From positions 124,001-188,000 of the forward strand of contig NZ_JAJOYR010000002.1 in assembly GCF_021202945.1 (NCBI RefSeq): DNA of 64,000 bases. The letters are read 5' to 3'. The DNA comes from Stenotrophomonas sp. SY1. GTDB taxonomy: Bacteria > Pseudomonadota > Gammaproteobacteria > Xanthomonadales > Xanthomonadaceae. The position numbers were made by a program, and so were the translations under genes. The notes under the pieces were generated by a model. The model did no database searches. It had not been told where the DNA came from and was given only the letters and a program-made list of their open reading frames with translations. Below are positions 33,787 to 45,597 of this stretch, one piece after another (the stretch's first letter is position 1; each line of letters opens with the position of its first letter).

Positions 33787-34272
33787 ATGCCACTTGATGC
33801 TTCCAGCACTGCCCCTTCGGATTTCGACTTCGTACTTGGCGACTGGCACGTCGCCCACCGCCGCCTGAAAGAGCGGCTGAGCGGCTGCAGCGAATGGGTC
33901 GAGTTCGACGGCCGGATGTCCACCCACAAGGTGCTCGGTGGCTACGGCAATGTCGAAGACAACCTGCTCAATCTGCCCGAAGGTGAGTACCGGGCGCTGG
34001 CCTTGCGTGCGTTCAATCCACAAACCGGACAATGGTCGATCTGGTGGCTGGATGGCCGTTTCCCGGGGCAACTTGATGTGCCTGTCGTCGGCCAGTTCCA
34101 CGATGGCGTCGGCACCTTCCTGGCGGACGACACGCTCAACGGCATTCCGATCAAGGTCCGCTTCCTCTGGTCAGCCGTGAATGCCGATCATCTGCATTGG
34201 GAACAGGCATTCTCGGATGACGAAGGCGTCAGCTGGGAAACCAACTGGACGATGGATTTCTCGCGGAACTGA
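33787..34272 (+). CDS. DUF1579-like hypothetical protein
   Basis: A 161-aa soluble protein with the pattern of DUF1579-like proteins: FDFVLGDWHVAHRRLKERL near the N-terminus, a central GYGNVEDN and SIWWLDGRFPG, and a terminal WETNWTMDFSR. The function is unknown. GGGAGACACCTC precedes ATG 33787. It lies just to the right of the last attC-like site; no attC follows it, so it may be chromosomal or the remnant of a last cassette. Confidence 0.75.
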   Translation: MPLDASSTAPSDFDFVLGDWHVAHRRLKERLSGCSEWVEFDGRMSTHKVLGGYGNVEDNLLNLPEGEYRALALRAFNPQTGQWSIWWLDGRFPGQLDVPVVGQFHDGVGTFLADDTLNGIPIKVRFLWSAVNADHLHWEQAFSDDEGVSWETNWTMDFSRN

Positions 34273-34513
34273 AGCCGATGGCAATGCCGTGTTGCCGAAC
34301 CGAACTGGGACTCAGCCGCCCTGCTCGTCACTTCGGCACCACCCCGTTCCCGCACCGCGCGGAAAGCCCCTGCCCTCCTTTCGCATTGAAACCGGCATAC
34401 AGACAACCACCTGCCAACAGCAGGCATTGAGCGACAGGTTCTGTGGTCGCCGGGCCATCGTTGACAGCCAACGCTGGCATGAGCATCTTGCACGTCCACC
34501 TCTGGAGACACGG

Positions 34514-35113
34514 ATGCCCGCCGCTGTGCGCACTACATTTTCCATCCTGCTCGCCCTGCATTCCGCATCGGCATTGGCGGCGCCAAGCGCCGAGCCCATC
34601 CGCGTCAGCTATACCGAGCAGGAGCGAGCCTACGGCTTCGCATTCACACCACCTGCCGGCAAGGGCTGGAAACAGGATAAATGGGGCAGCGGGAACGTCA
34701 GCGTTGATTTGAACGCCGGCTCGACTACCGATAGCCGAAAGATCGAGGCCTACATGACGCGGCCGGACGTTCCCATCGCCCCCATCGGTGGCTACATCGA
34801 AAACATCAAACGCAAGCTTGAACGGGACTTCTCGAACAGCCCCGTTGCCAGCATCAGCAGCCTGCAGGTAAGCGAGTACGCGGCGGATAAGCGCTGCGCC
34901 CGGATCCACATGCTGCTCCAGCTGCGGGAACCGGCCGCCGATGGGCAACGGCAATGGGCCGAGCAGTACACCTTGTCCTGCGGTTCGCTGCGTTACGACG
35001 ATGTTGGCTACGAGCTGCGTTACTTCCACCGCTACGTTGATGCGCGCCGCGACCCTCAGCTGGAGGCAAAAGCCAGCCAGGTGCTTGGCAGCATGGTGAT
35101 CGAGGAGAACTGA
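34514..35113 (+). CDS. Secreted hypothetical protein
   Basis: A 199-aa protein with a signal peptide (about 1-22, cut after ALAA) and a mature domain of mixed strands and helices with two Cys (KRCARIH, TLSCGSL) that could pair. No family recognised. ATG 34514 is preceded by GGAGA; the longer open frame upstream has no coding character. It is probably monocistronic, periplasmic and of unknown role. Confidence 0.7.
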   Translation: MPAAVRTTFSILLALHSASALAAPSAEPIRVSYTEQERAYGFAFTPPAGKGWKQDKWGSGNVSVDLNAGSTTDSRKIEAYMTRPDVPIAPIGGYIENIKRKLERDFSNSPVASISSLQVSEYAADKRCARIHMLLQLREPAADGQRQWAEQYTLSCGSLRYDDVGYELRYFHRYVDARRDPQLEAKASQVLGSMVIEEN

Positions 35114-35221
35114 AGTCGCTGCGCCGACATTCATCGATTGAAACCCCGGTCTGCACGCATTGCTGTCCGGAGGAATTACGAGTGGTTGGCGGCAAGGAGT
35201 AGATCCGACTATCGCGGAACT

Positions 35222-35335
35222 GTAGGAGCGGCGTAAGCCGCGAAGCCGGCGATGCGACCGCACGCGGGGCGCCTGCAATTGCAGTCATTCCGGCCACTGA
35301 AACGGCAATGGCTTCGCGGCTTACGCCGCTCCTAC
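35222..35335. repeat. Facing pair of GTAG-type palindromic repeats
   Basis: GTAGGAGCGGCGTAAGCCGC (unit 35222-35246) faces its inverse at 35311-35335. Together with the terminator at 35434 it fills the 378-base gap between 35114 and 35491; nothing else is seen there. Confidence 0.8.
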
Positions 35336-35433
35336 AGGCCTCTGGGGCGCCACGTTGTCGCGTTGAGAACCAGCAGCACCGTCACTGCACGCTGAAGAAG
35401 CCTGCCAGCCACACAGCCTGCCAAGCACGCCGG

Positions 35434-35465
35434 AAAAACAACAAGGGCGCCATGGGCGCCCTTGT
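35434..35465 (-). terminator. Rho-independent terminator
   Basis: Stem ACAAGGGCGCC with GGCGCCCTTGT, loop ATG; T-rich tail (TTGTTGTTTTT) on the minus strand, 27 bases beyond the stop at 35492. Confidence 0.88.
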
Positions 35466-35491
35466 CGGTCACGAGTCGCCAGGTTCAGCAC

Positions 35492-35908
35492 TCAATGCGT
35501 GCCGGCAGCATCCTTGGCAGCGGTGCCCAGCTCACTGGCCAGGTTGCGCTTGTAGGTATCGAAGTCGATGCCCTGCTCGGCCACTTCGGCGTGCGCGGCG
35601 TCCTTGAGTGCATCCGAGTACATCAGGCGCACCGGGGTGTTGTTGTTCTCGTGCCATTCGGCGGCCTGCATGATCAGCGCCAGCACACGCGCAGCGCTGG
35701 TGGTCTCACCGGCGATCTTGCCGTCCATGCCCAGCACCCATTCGCCTTCGCGGCGGACAATGCCGGCCAGCAGCGTGCGCTGCTGGTCACGCAGTTCGGC
35801 ATGCGGCTCGACCTTGGCCTTCGGCGCCGGATTGGCTTCGGCCTGGTTGCGGGCGCGCTCGGCCAGCTTCTTCTTCGCCTCGCGGCGGCCCTTGGATTGG
35901 ATCGACAT
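35492..35908 (-). CDS. Conserved hypothetical protein
   Basis: A 138-aa soluble protein. The first 35 residues are Lys/Arg/Ala-rich (MSIQSKGRREAKKKLAERAR), followed by a helical domain. No signal peptide, membrane segment or known motif is seen, and I do not recognise a family beyond likely relatives in Xanthomonadaceae. The basic N-terminus could touch nucleic acid or ribosomes, but this is speculation. It has its own terminator. Confidence 0.65.
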   Translation of the reverse strand: MSIQSKGRREAKKKLAERARNQAEANPAPKAKVEPHAELRDQQRTLLAGIVRREGEWVLGMDGKIAGETTSAARVLALIMQAAEWHENNNTPVRLMYSDALKDAAHAEVAEQGIDFDTYKRNLASELGTAAKDAAGTH

Positions 35909-35983
35909 CGGTATCTACTCTTGAATCGCCGCCGGTAAAGGCAGCCAACGGGGATATTGTCCCTTATCGCGGTGACGGTGCAG

Positions 35984-37204
35984 TCAGGGAACCTGAGCGG
36001 CGCGGATGGCACGCTGGCTGTTGCGCTCCCATTTCCACATCGCCCAGCTCGCCAGGCCGAACACTCCCGCGCCGATGGCCAGCAGCAATCCACTGCGGCT
36101 GAGCAACGGCGACAACACGCCAGCGATGATGGAATTGGTCAGCAGCGTGCTGAACGCCTGCATCGATGACGCCGTACCGCGCTGGCGCGGGTACATGTCG
36201 AGGATGGCCAGGCTCAGGATCGGGAAGATCAACGCCACGCCAAAGGCATTGAGCGTCAGCGCCAGCACTGCCCAAGGCACGGCCAGTTCGGTCGCCAGGG
36301 CGTTGTAGCCGATGTTGTAGAGCGTGGCCACGGCAATGAAACCGTAGCCGATGCGCACCGCGCGGGCACCATCGATACGGCCGGCAGCGCGGCCGGATGC
36401 ATAGGCACCGAGCGCCATGCCGCCGATGGTGGGAATGAACAGCCACGCAAACTGCCGTTCGTTCAGATGCAGCAGATCCAGCACGAAGGCGGGCGCCGAG
36501 GCGATGTAAAGGAACAGGCCGCCGAAGCCCAGCGAACCGGCCAGGGCCAGGCGCAGAAAGCGCGGATTGAGCGCAATGCCCACGTAGTCCCGTGCCAGGC
36601 GGCCCGGATGCAGGCTCAGGCGGGCATGCTGCGGGTGGGTTTCCGGTAGCCAGATGCAGGTGATCAGCAACAGCGCGGTCGAAAACGCCACCAGGAACCA
36701 GAAGATGCCCTGCCAGTTGCTCCAGCCCAGCAGCCAGCCACCGATGATCGGGGCGATGGCCGGCGCAATGGAGAAAATCATCGAAACCTGGCTCATCAGC
36801 CGCTGCGCATCGTCGCCGTCGTACAGGTCGCGGATGACCGCGCGGCCGATGATGTAACCGACACCGGCCGACAGGCCCTGCAGGCCACGGAACAGCAGCA
36901 GCGTGGCCATGTCGGTGGCCAGCGCGCAGCCGATGGAGGCGCCGATGAACACCACCAGCCCGCCGATGATCACCCGCTTGCGGCCCAGCGCGTCGGACAG
37001 CGCGCCGTGGACTAGGCTCATCAGCGCGTAGGCCAGCAGATAGACGCTGATGACCTGCTGCATGGCCAGTTTGTCGGCACCCAGCTGCGCGCCCATCTGT
37101 GGGAACGCCGGAAACACCGCGTCGATCGCGAATGGCCCGAACATCGACAGACCGCCCACCAGCACGGCGATCCGGCGCAGTGAAACCTGTTTGCTAGCTT
37201 CCAT
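35984..37204 (-). CDS. Bcr/CflA-family multidrug efflux MFS transporter
   Basis: A 406-aa major facilitator with twelve predicted helices. The loop 2-3 motif GALSDALGRKRVIIGG (MFS motif A) and the Bcr/CflA features MFGPFAIDAVFPAFP in helix 1 and RAVIRDLYDG in the central loop are present. The family exports drugs such as bicyclomycin and chloramphenicol, or sulfonamides, by proton antiport; the actual substrate is unknown. The open frame extends upstream, but MEASKQVSLRR (37204) starts directly before helix 1. Confidence 0.88.
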   Translation of the reverse strand: MEASKQVSLRRIAVLVGGLSMFGPFAIDAVFPAFPQMGAQLGADKLAMQQVISVYLLAYALMSLVHGALSDALGRKRVIIGGLVVFIGASIGCALATDMATLLLFRGLQGLSAGVGYIIGRAVIRDLYDGDDAQRLMSQVSMIFSIAPAIAPIIGGWLLGWSNWQGIFWFLVAFSTALLLITCIWLPETHPQHARLSLHPGRLARDYVGIALNPRFLRLALAGSLGFGGLFLYIASAPAFVLDLLHLNERQFAWLFIPTIGGMALGAYASGRAAGRIDGARAVRIGYGFIAVATLYNIGYNALATELAVPWAVLALTLNAFGVALIFPILSLAILDMYPRQRGTASSMQAFSTLLTNSIIAGVLSPLLSRSGLLLAIGAGVFGLASWAMWKWERNSQRAIRAAQVP

Positions 37205-37438
37205 GAGTTCCTGTGAAACAACGCGCGACAGCACCGGACGGAATGCCGATGCAGGTGAAAACATAAATGAACAGGGCCGGCACCTGCGCCGGCGTGCGAC
37301 CATGATGCGGCAATTTGTCCGGACAATCACCCGCTTCAGTCAGCGGACCCGGCAGCCCAGCCGCCTCGCGCGCCACACGCGACCTGAAGCGTGGGCCGGA
37401 CATGGTAATCCAAGCCGGTGAACAGGTCTGCACCGGGC

Positions 37439-37444
37439 TATAAT
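37439..37444 (+). promoter_or_regulatory. -10 box of the gcvP promoter
   Basis: A perfect TATAAT at 37439-37444, about 20 bases before the glycine riboswitch. The -35 region (CGGTGA near 37416) is poor. Confidence 0.6.
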
Positions 37445-37460
37445 CGCGCCGCTGTACGAA

Positions 37461-37640
37461 CACGGTGGGAGAAGCGGTTCACCCCGCTGCCGAAGGCGCA
37501 AACGCCCGTAAATCGCTCAGGCCCGATACCACCTGCAACAAAACTCTGGAGAGACCGGTTCACTCCGGCGCCGAAGGTGCACGAAGCGCACGATCCTCGT
37601 CGCGTCGCTTCCAAACTCTCAGGCAAAAGGACAGAGGGGC
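37461..37640 (+). promoter_or_regulatory. Tandem glycine riboswitch
   Basis: Two glycine aptamers in series. Aptamer 1 (from 37463) has GGGAGAAGCGGTTCACCCCG and CTGCCGAAGGCGCAA; aptamer 2 (from 37544) has CTGGAGAGACCGGTTCACTC and GCGCCGAAGGTGCAC and ends with CTCAGGCAAAAGGACAGAGG. Both show the conserved GGAGA and CCGAAGG elements. Behind it lies a GC hairpin (37670-37689) without T-run. The riboswitch should switch on gcvP when glycine is in excess. Confidence 0.93.
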
Positions 37641-37752
37641 GCGAGGTAAGCCACCGGCTTGCCGGCTGTGGTGCCGCGTGCGCGGCGCCCTGACGGCACC
37701 GGGGCTACCTGGCTCACCGCCCCTGCCCGCACGCCTTCTCCGGACGTCAGCC

Positions 37753-40617
<2,865 letters not shown>

Positions 40618-40652
40618 TCGGCTTCACGCATTGACTTGATGTGATGCAAAGA

Positions 40653-40687
40653 AAGCCAGCCGGTGCGAACCGGCTGGCTTTTTGTTT
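40653..40687 (+). terminator. Rho-independent terminator of gcvP
   Basis: Stem AAGCCAGCCGG with CCGGCTGGCTT, loop TGCGAA, tail TTTGTTT. Confidence 0.93.
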
Positions 40688-40720
40688 GGGCGTTGGGGTT
40701 GAAAGCTGAAAGCTAGAAGC

Positions 40721-40846
40721 TCCCCTCACCCCAACCCCTCTCCCGCAGGCGGGAGAGGGGCTTTAAAGCAGCAATTACTGGCAATGCCTCAACTTGCGTA
40801 GAACTAAGCCCTTCTCCCGCCCGCGGGAGAGGGGTTGGGGTGAGGG
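40721..40846. repeat. Long inverted repeat (CCCTCACCCCAACCCCTCTC type)
   Basis: CCCTCACCCCAACCCCTCTC at 40723 (arm to 40746) and its inverse at 40823-40846 enclose about 75 bases. Each arm also folds with nearby CCCGCxxGCGGG. It separates the convergent genes gcvP and the M1 aminopeptidase. Confidence 0.8.
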
Positions 40847-40864
40847 CTGCCTCCCCGAAGCGCC

Positions 40865-43528
40865 TCAGTATCCGTTCTTCCTCAACCACGCATCCACCTG
40901 CGGCTTGCGCTCACCGCGCAGACGCACGCGCGTCTGGATGCCGGCGATCACCGTCTCGGCATCACGCCGCGATGTGGCGGCGATGTACTTGTCAGCGAAG
41001 GCGTTGATCTTGTCGACCATCTGCAGGTTGTCCGCAGCTGCGCCCAGCCCCGGGAAGTAGCCCGCGCGCGAGGTACCGTCCACCAGCGTCTCTACCTTCT
41101 CGCGGTGCGCCACTGCGAAGTCAAAGGCCATGTCCGGATGCTCGCGCGATACGCCGCCGATCATGCCCGCCCCATTGGTCGCGCCCGGTTCGTCGGTCAG
41201 CGCCATGTCCAGCGCACGCTGTGCCAGGGCCTTGTCCTTGCCCACCGCCAGCAACTGGTAGTACTGGTCACGAACCATCGACGAGGTTTCCTTCTTCGCC
41301 AGGGCGTGCAGTTGCTCCCAGGTCTTCGCGTCGGCATGCCGCGCCACCACACCCAGCACCGTGCGCCGCAGTTCCGGCGAAAGCGATTCGGGCTTGACCA
41401 GGAAGGCGTCGAAACGTCGACGCGCCTCTGCGATCACCTGCGGGTCATCCATCGCACCGAGCATGCCGATCAGGCTGCTGCGCAGCTGCCGTGCCTGCGC
41501 CGACTCACCTTCGCGGTCATCCCAACCCAACGATGCAAGCACCGGCTGCAGGCGGGCGTAGGCGTACTTGCGGAATGCCGGCTGTCGCGACGCATCGCCC
41601 TCGAACAGATCGTCCAGGCTGCCCAGCGTGCGCGTCACGCGCTGCCACAGGTCCGGCGGTGCATCGCCGGCCACCTTGGCGGTGAGATCCAGCGTATCGG
41701 CTTCTGGCTGCAGGCCCACGGCGGCCAGCGCGCTGGCATCCATCATCACGCCCAGCTGGTCCACCACCGGCAGGCGTTCGAAGCCCTCGCTCAGTGCCTT
41801 GAACTGCTCCGGCGAATACAGCGTGCGGTAGTAACCCTTCTGCCCGGCGTTGACCAGCACCGGCCCGGCGCAACCCGGCAGGTCAACGGTGGCGTTGCCG
41901 TCGACCAACGTACGCACGTCCTTGCCGTCGGCGCCGCGCAGCGTCACCGGCACGCGCCAACGCAGGGGCACCTTGTCCTTGCGGTCGATGGTGTACTCGC
42001 CCTGCTGCAGGCTCACCCGGGTACGGCCATCAACGCACACGCTGCTGCTGCGGATCAGCGGGATACCCGGCTGCAGGGTGAAGTCATGCGCCACCTGCAC
42101 GAACCGCTTGCCCGGCGCGGCCTTGTCCATCTCGCGCCACAGGTCGTCGGTGACCGCATTGCCGTACGCATGCGCCCGCAGATAGCTGCGCACGCCGTCG
42201 CGCCAGGCATCGGCGCCCACGTAATCCTCGAACATGCCGATCACCGCCGCGCCCTTGCCGTAGGTGATGCCGTCGAACGCCTGGCTGGCCTGTTCCACCG
42301 TGGCCACGTGCTGCACGATCGGGTGCGTGGTGGCCATCGCATCGCGGCCCATCGCGCCCCGGCTGGTCAGCGCCGCATCCACATTGTTCAGATCCCACTC
42401 CGGATGCAGCTTGCGCGTGGTGCGCCCTTCCATCCAGGTGGCGAAGCCTTCGTTGAGCCACAAGTCGTCCCACCACGCCATCGTCACCAGGTTGCCGAAC
42501 CACTGGTGCGCGATCTCATGCGCGGCAATGCTGAAAACACCTTGTTTGTCCGACACGCTGGACACGGCGGGGTCCAACAGCAGGGCGTACTCGAAGGTGA
42601 AGATCGCGCCCCAGTTTTCCATCGCGCTGAAGAACTGGCTGCCACCGGGCGCGGCCACATTGTCCAGCTTGGGCAGCGGATAGGCCACGCCGAAGTAGTC
42701 GTTGTACTCACGCATCACATCGCGACTGGCTTCCAGCGCGAAGCGTGCCTGCTCGACCTTGCCGGTCTGCGCGATCACGCCGATCTCGGTGCCGTTGTCA
42801 TCCTTGACCGTGCTGCGTTCGAACTCGCCGGCCGACATGAACAACAGATACGTCGACATCTTCGGCGTTGTCTGGAACACCACCTGCTTCAGCCCATTGC
42901 CCAGCTCGCGCGTGCTGGTGGCCGGCATGTTGCTCACCGCCATCTGCGCGCTGGGAACGTTGAGGGTCAGATCGAAAGTAGCCTTGTAGCCCGGCTCATC
43001 CCAGGACGGAATGAAGCGGCGCGCATCGGAGTTCTCGAACTGGGTGAACAGCGCGCGCTTCTTGCCGGCCTCGGTTGGATAGTCCAACGCGAACAGGCCG
43101 TTGGCTTGCGTGTTGATGATGCCGGTGTAGTCGGCAGCCAACGTATAACGGCCCGGCGCCAGCGGCTTGTCGAAGGCGAAGGTGGCTGTCTGGTTGGCTT
43201 CGTCCAGGCTCACTTTCGCGATGCTCGGGCCACCCTTCGCTGCACTGGTGATCTGGCTGTTGCCAAACGTCAGCGCCGCCGCCTGCAACACAATGCGGTC
43301 GGTGGCCGACAGCACCTCGATGTCGATGCTGACCTTGCCGTCGAAACGCATCTGTTCGGCATGCGGCGTGACTTCCACGCGGTAGTGCAGCGGCTTTGCC
43401 GTTCGCGGCAACTGGGTGGTCACTTCCACCGCACCGGAGGCTGCCGGCGCGGGTTGTGCGAAGGCGGGAATGGACACGGCACTGGCGGCCAGCGCCAATG
43501 CGATGGCTGCAGCGAGGGAACAACGCAT
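40865..43528 (-). CDS. M1-family aminopeptidase, secreted
   Basis: An 887-aa zinc aminopeptidase with a signal peptide (about 1-24, cut after AFA). The exopeptidase motif is FFSAMENWGAI and the zinc site is HEIAHQWFG with the second Glu in NEGFATWMEG 19 residues on. An N-terminal beta-sandwich and a C-terminal ERAP1-like helical domain complete the usual layout. It removes N-terminal residues from peptides in the periplasm or outside the cell. It stands alone; the antisense 881-codon open frame is a GC artefact. Confidence 0.93.
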   Translation of the reverse strand: MRCSLAAAIALALAASAVSIPAFAQPAPAASGAVEVTTQLPRTAKPLHYRVEVTPHAEQMRFDGKVSIDIEVLSATDRIVLQAAALTFGNSQITSAAKGGPSIAKVSLDEANQTATFAFDKPLAPGRYTLAADYTGIINTQANGLFALDYPTEAGKKRALFTQFENSDARRFIPSWDEPGYKATFDLTLNVPSAQMAVSNMPATSTRELGNGLKQVVFQTTPKMSTYLLFMSAGEFERSTVKDDNGTEIGVIAQTGKVEQARFALEASRDVMREYNDYFGVAYPLPKLDNVAAPGGSQFFSAMENWGAIFTFEYALLLDPAVSSVSDKQGVFSIAAHEIAHQWFGNLVTMAWWDDLWLNEGFATWMEGRTTRKLHPEWDLNNVDAALTSRGAMGRDAMATTHPIVQHVATVEQASQAFDGITYGKGAAVIGMFEDYVGADAWRDGVRSYLRAHAYGNAVTDDLWREMDKAAPGKRFVQVAHDFTLQPGIPLIRSSSVCVDGRTRVSLQQGEYTIDRKDKVPLRWRVPVTLRGADGKDVRTLVDGNATVDLPGCAGPVLVNAGQKGYYRTLYSPEQFKALSEGFERLPVVDQLGVMMDASALAAVGLQPEADTLDLTAKVAGDAPPDLWQRVTRTLGSLDDLFEGDASRQPAFRKYAYARLQPVLASLGWDDREGESAQARQLRSSLIGMLGAMDDPQVIAEARRRFDAFLVKPESLSPELRRTVLGVVARHADAKTWEQLHALAKKETSSMVRDQYYQLLAVGKDKALAQRALDMALTDEPGATNGAGMIGGVSREHPDMAFDFAVAHREKVETLVDGTSRAGYFPGLGAAADNLQMVDKINAFADKYIAATSRRDAETVIAGIQTRVRLRGERKPQVDAWLRKNGY

Positions 43529-43864
43529 CGAGCTTCTCCTGGGTGGACGGAATCGAATGGACCATCGACAAGCATCCGATCATCTGCCCACCCCACTGCT
43601 GCTGACAGCGCTGGAAGTCATGCTTCACCACCCATTTTTTCGCCGGCCGGGCGTGACTGCTACCTGGATCTCAATGGATCACAGCGGCGCGCCATTTACT
43701 CCCACTCCATCTCGCTTTTGCTTACCTCCGTACCGAGGCGCTGCGTGTGAGCGCTTAACACGCCAGACGCTTATCACGTACGAGAACAGTCCGCGTCCAC
43801 ATGTCAGACAACTTCCCGTTGAGATAACCTGGTGCGATCACGGCATCTGGCACGGACCCAGCAC
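43529..43864. other. Intergenic region between divergent genes
   Basis: 336 bases that must contain the promoters of the M1 peptidase and of the DUF3883 gene. No convincing short gene, hairpin or repeat is seen. Open frames here are extensions of neighbours. Confidence 0.5.
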
Positions 43865-44719
43865 ATGGCAAGCGGAGAGAACTGGTCACAGCTGGAAGTG
43901 GAAGCCTGCGTCGCCGACTACCTGCACATGCTGACGTTGGAGCTCAACGGCCAGCGCTACAGCAAGACCGAACACGCACGCGCCCTGTTGCAGAAACTGC
44001 AGGATCGCAATCGCCCCTCCCTGGAATTCAAGCACTGCAATATCAGCGCCGTGCTGGTGAAGCTGGGCTACCCTTGCATTTCCGGCTACAAGCCACGCGG
44101 CAACTTCCAGGCTTTGCTTCAAGAAGTGGTCGAACTACAGACACAGGCCAACACCGCACTGCAGGCCGCCGCCGAAGCCGCCTCCTGCCGCCCGGCACTG
44201 CCGACAAGCGTCGACATCGGCACAGACCCGTGGGTCAGCCCACCTGCGGCTACCGCACAACCCGCGCCGCGCGCCGAAGCGCCTACAGAATTCCGCGCTT
44301 CACAGCGCGACTACCTTGCCCTGGAAAGCCGCAACCGCTCGCTTGGCCACGCCGGAGAACTGCTGGTGATGGAGCTGGAAACCCGTCGCCTGCATGCCGC
44401 TGGCAAGAAGAAACTGGCCGAGCGCGTGGAGCACGTCGCCCACAGCCAAGGTGATGGACTCGGCTATGACGTGCTGTCATTCGAGGAAACCGGACGCGAG
44501 CGCCTTATCGAGGTCAAAACCACCGCCTTCGGCAGGCTGACCCCGTTCTACGTCAGCCGCAATGAACTGGCACGATCCCGGGTCGATGCAGCGCAGTACC
44601 AGCTCTACAGGCTTTTCGACTTCCGGCACAAACCCCGCCTGTTCGCGCTGACCGGGGCAATCGATGCGCATAGCCGGCTGCAGCCGGTGTCCTACCGGGC
44701 GCAGCCGGGCAGCCTCTGA
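43865..44719 (+). CDS. DUF3883 / PD-(D/E)XK-like nuclease protein
   Basis: A 284-aa cytoplasmic protein. Residues about 6-90 (WSQLEVEACVADYLHMLTLE, KHCNISAVLVKLGYP) match the N-terminal domain often fused to HNH or DUF3883 modules. The C-terminal domain (about 160-260) has a conserved Glu in GHAGELLV, Asp202 in GYDVLSF and E216-V-K218, the spacing of a PD-(D/E)XK nuclease core. DUF3883 is common in restriction and defence genes. No methyltransferase or helicase partner is adjacent. Start ATG 43865; the in-frame ATG 43832 is possible. Confidence 0.7.
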   Translation: MASGENWSQLEVEACVADYLHMLTLELNGQRYSKTEHARALLQKLQDRNRPSLEFKHCNISAVLVKLGYPCISGYKPRGNFQALLQEVVELQTQANTALQAAAEAASCRPALPTSVDIGTDPWVSPPAATAQPAPRAEAPTEFRASQRDYLALESRNRSLGHAGELLVMELETRRLHAAGKKKLAERVEHVAHSQGDGLGYDVLSFEETGRERLIEVKTTAFGRLTPFYVSRNELARSRVDAAQYQLYRLFDFRHKPRLFALTGAIDAHSRLQPVSYRAQPGSL

Positions 44720-44747
44720 CCCGCGCGTTTGCTGCCCTTGCCCAGGT

Positions 44748-44777
44748 AAAAAAAAACCCGCCGGCAATGCCGGCGGG
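44748..44777 (-). terminator. Rho-independent terminator of the nitroreductase gene
   Basis: Stem CCCGCCGGC with GCCGGCGGG, loop AAT; on the minus strand it is followed by nine T. It lies about 65 bases beyond the stop at 44842. Confidence 0.88.
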
Positions 44778-44841
44778 CGGGTGTGGGCTGCGTCGGCGCG
44801 CGGGGGAGAGAACCGCGCCGGCGCGTGTCAGTCAGACACGA

Positions 44842-45441
44842 TCAACCGAACACCTTGAAACGGGCGTCGTCTTCCACGTATGCCTTTTCGCCAAACGCCG
44901 CTTCGTTGGAGCCAAACGGCATCTGCGCACGCAGGGTCCAGCTGGCCGGCACGCCCCAGGCTTCGCGCACGGTTTCATCAACCAGCGGGTTGTAGTGCTG
45001 CAGGCTGGCACCGATGTCGGCATCGGCCAACGCGGTCCACACTGCGAACTGCGCCATGCCGTTGGACTGCTCGGCCCAGATCGGGAAGTTGTCCGCGTAC
45101 AAGGCGAACTGCTCCTGCAGACCCTTCACCACGTCGGTGTCGATGAAGAACAGCACGGTGCCGGCGCCGGCGGCAAAGCTGTCGATCTTCTTCTCGGTAC
45201 CGGCAAAGGCGTCGGCCGGGACGATCTTGCGCAGCTCGTCCTTGGCGCGGCCCCAGAACTTCTGGTTCTCGGCGCCGAACAGGATCACCGCACGCGAGGA
45301 CTGCGCGTTGAAGGCCGACGGGGCTTCGCGGACCGCCTGCTTGATCAGATGGGTGGTGTCGTTCTGGCTGATCGGCAGGTTCTTGCCGAGGGCGTACTGG
45401 GAACGGCGCTTCTTGTACAGGGAGATGGCTTGGCTGCTCAT
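44842..45441 (-). CDS. Nitroreductase-family protein
   Basis: A 199-aa FMN-dependent oxidoreductase-like protein of the small nitroreductase subfamily (YdfN/Frm2-like). Signs are the KKRRSQYALGKNLPIS opening, REAPSAFNAQSSRAVIL (FMN phosphate contact) and WGVPASWTLRAQMPFG at the C-terminal side. It could reduce nitro compounds or quinones with NAD(P)H. ATG 45441 has an AGAGGAAA ribosome binding site. Upstream is an AT-rich promoter overlapped by an inverted repeat, which suggests regulated expression. Confidence 0.87.
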   Translation of the reverse strand: MSSQAISLYKKRRSQYALGKNLPISQNDTTHLIKQAVREAPSAFNAQSSRAVILFGAENQKFWGRAKDELRKIVPADAFAGTEKKIDSFAAGAGTVLFFIDTDVVKGLQEQFALYADNFPIWAEQSNGMAQFAVWTALADADIGASLQHYNPLVDETVREAWGVPASWTLRAQMPFGSNEAAFGEKAYVEDDARFKVFG

Positions 45442-45520
45442 GATCGTTTCCTCTGGGGGAAAGCAGACCGGCAACAGCGCCGATCCGTGCTTGTTGGCGG
45501 CCATTCTATTTACCTGCAGG

Positions 45521-45558
45521 ATTGGAACAATTACATAAATTCCAATAAATCGTTTCAA
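45521..45558 (-). promoter_or_regulatory. Promoter of the nitroreductase gene with overlapping operator
   Basis: On the minus strand, -35 TTGAAA (complement of 45553-45558), 17-bp spacer and -10 TGTAAT (complement of 45530-45535). ATTGGAA (45521-45527) and TTCCAAT (45540-45546) form an inverted repeat across the -10 box. This is a likely repressor or activator site; the regulator is not identified. Confidence 0.55.
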
Positions 45559-45597
45559 TTTCAGAACGAATCGCAGACCCAAACGCGCCGGAGCCCC

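Noticed and set aside
33787..34272. The DUF1579-like gene as a thirteenth cassette
   Set aside because: No attC-like element follows it, so it is listed as a flanking gene.
37465..37752. In-frame upstream extension of gcvP through the riboswitch
   Set aside because: The bases are explained by two glycine aptamers, and GcvP proteins begin at ATG 37753.
41105..43750. An 881-codon open frame on the plus strand
   Set aside because: It lies antisense to the whole M1 aminopeptidase gene, has low-complexity His/Arg/Gln composition typical of GC-rich antisense frames and matches no family.
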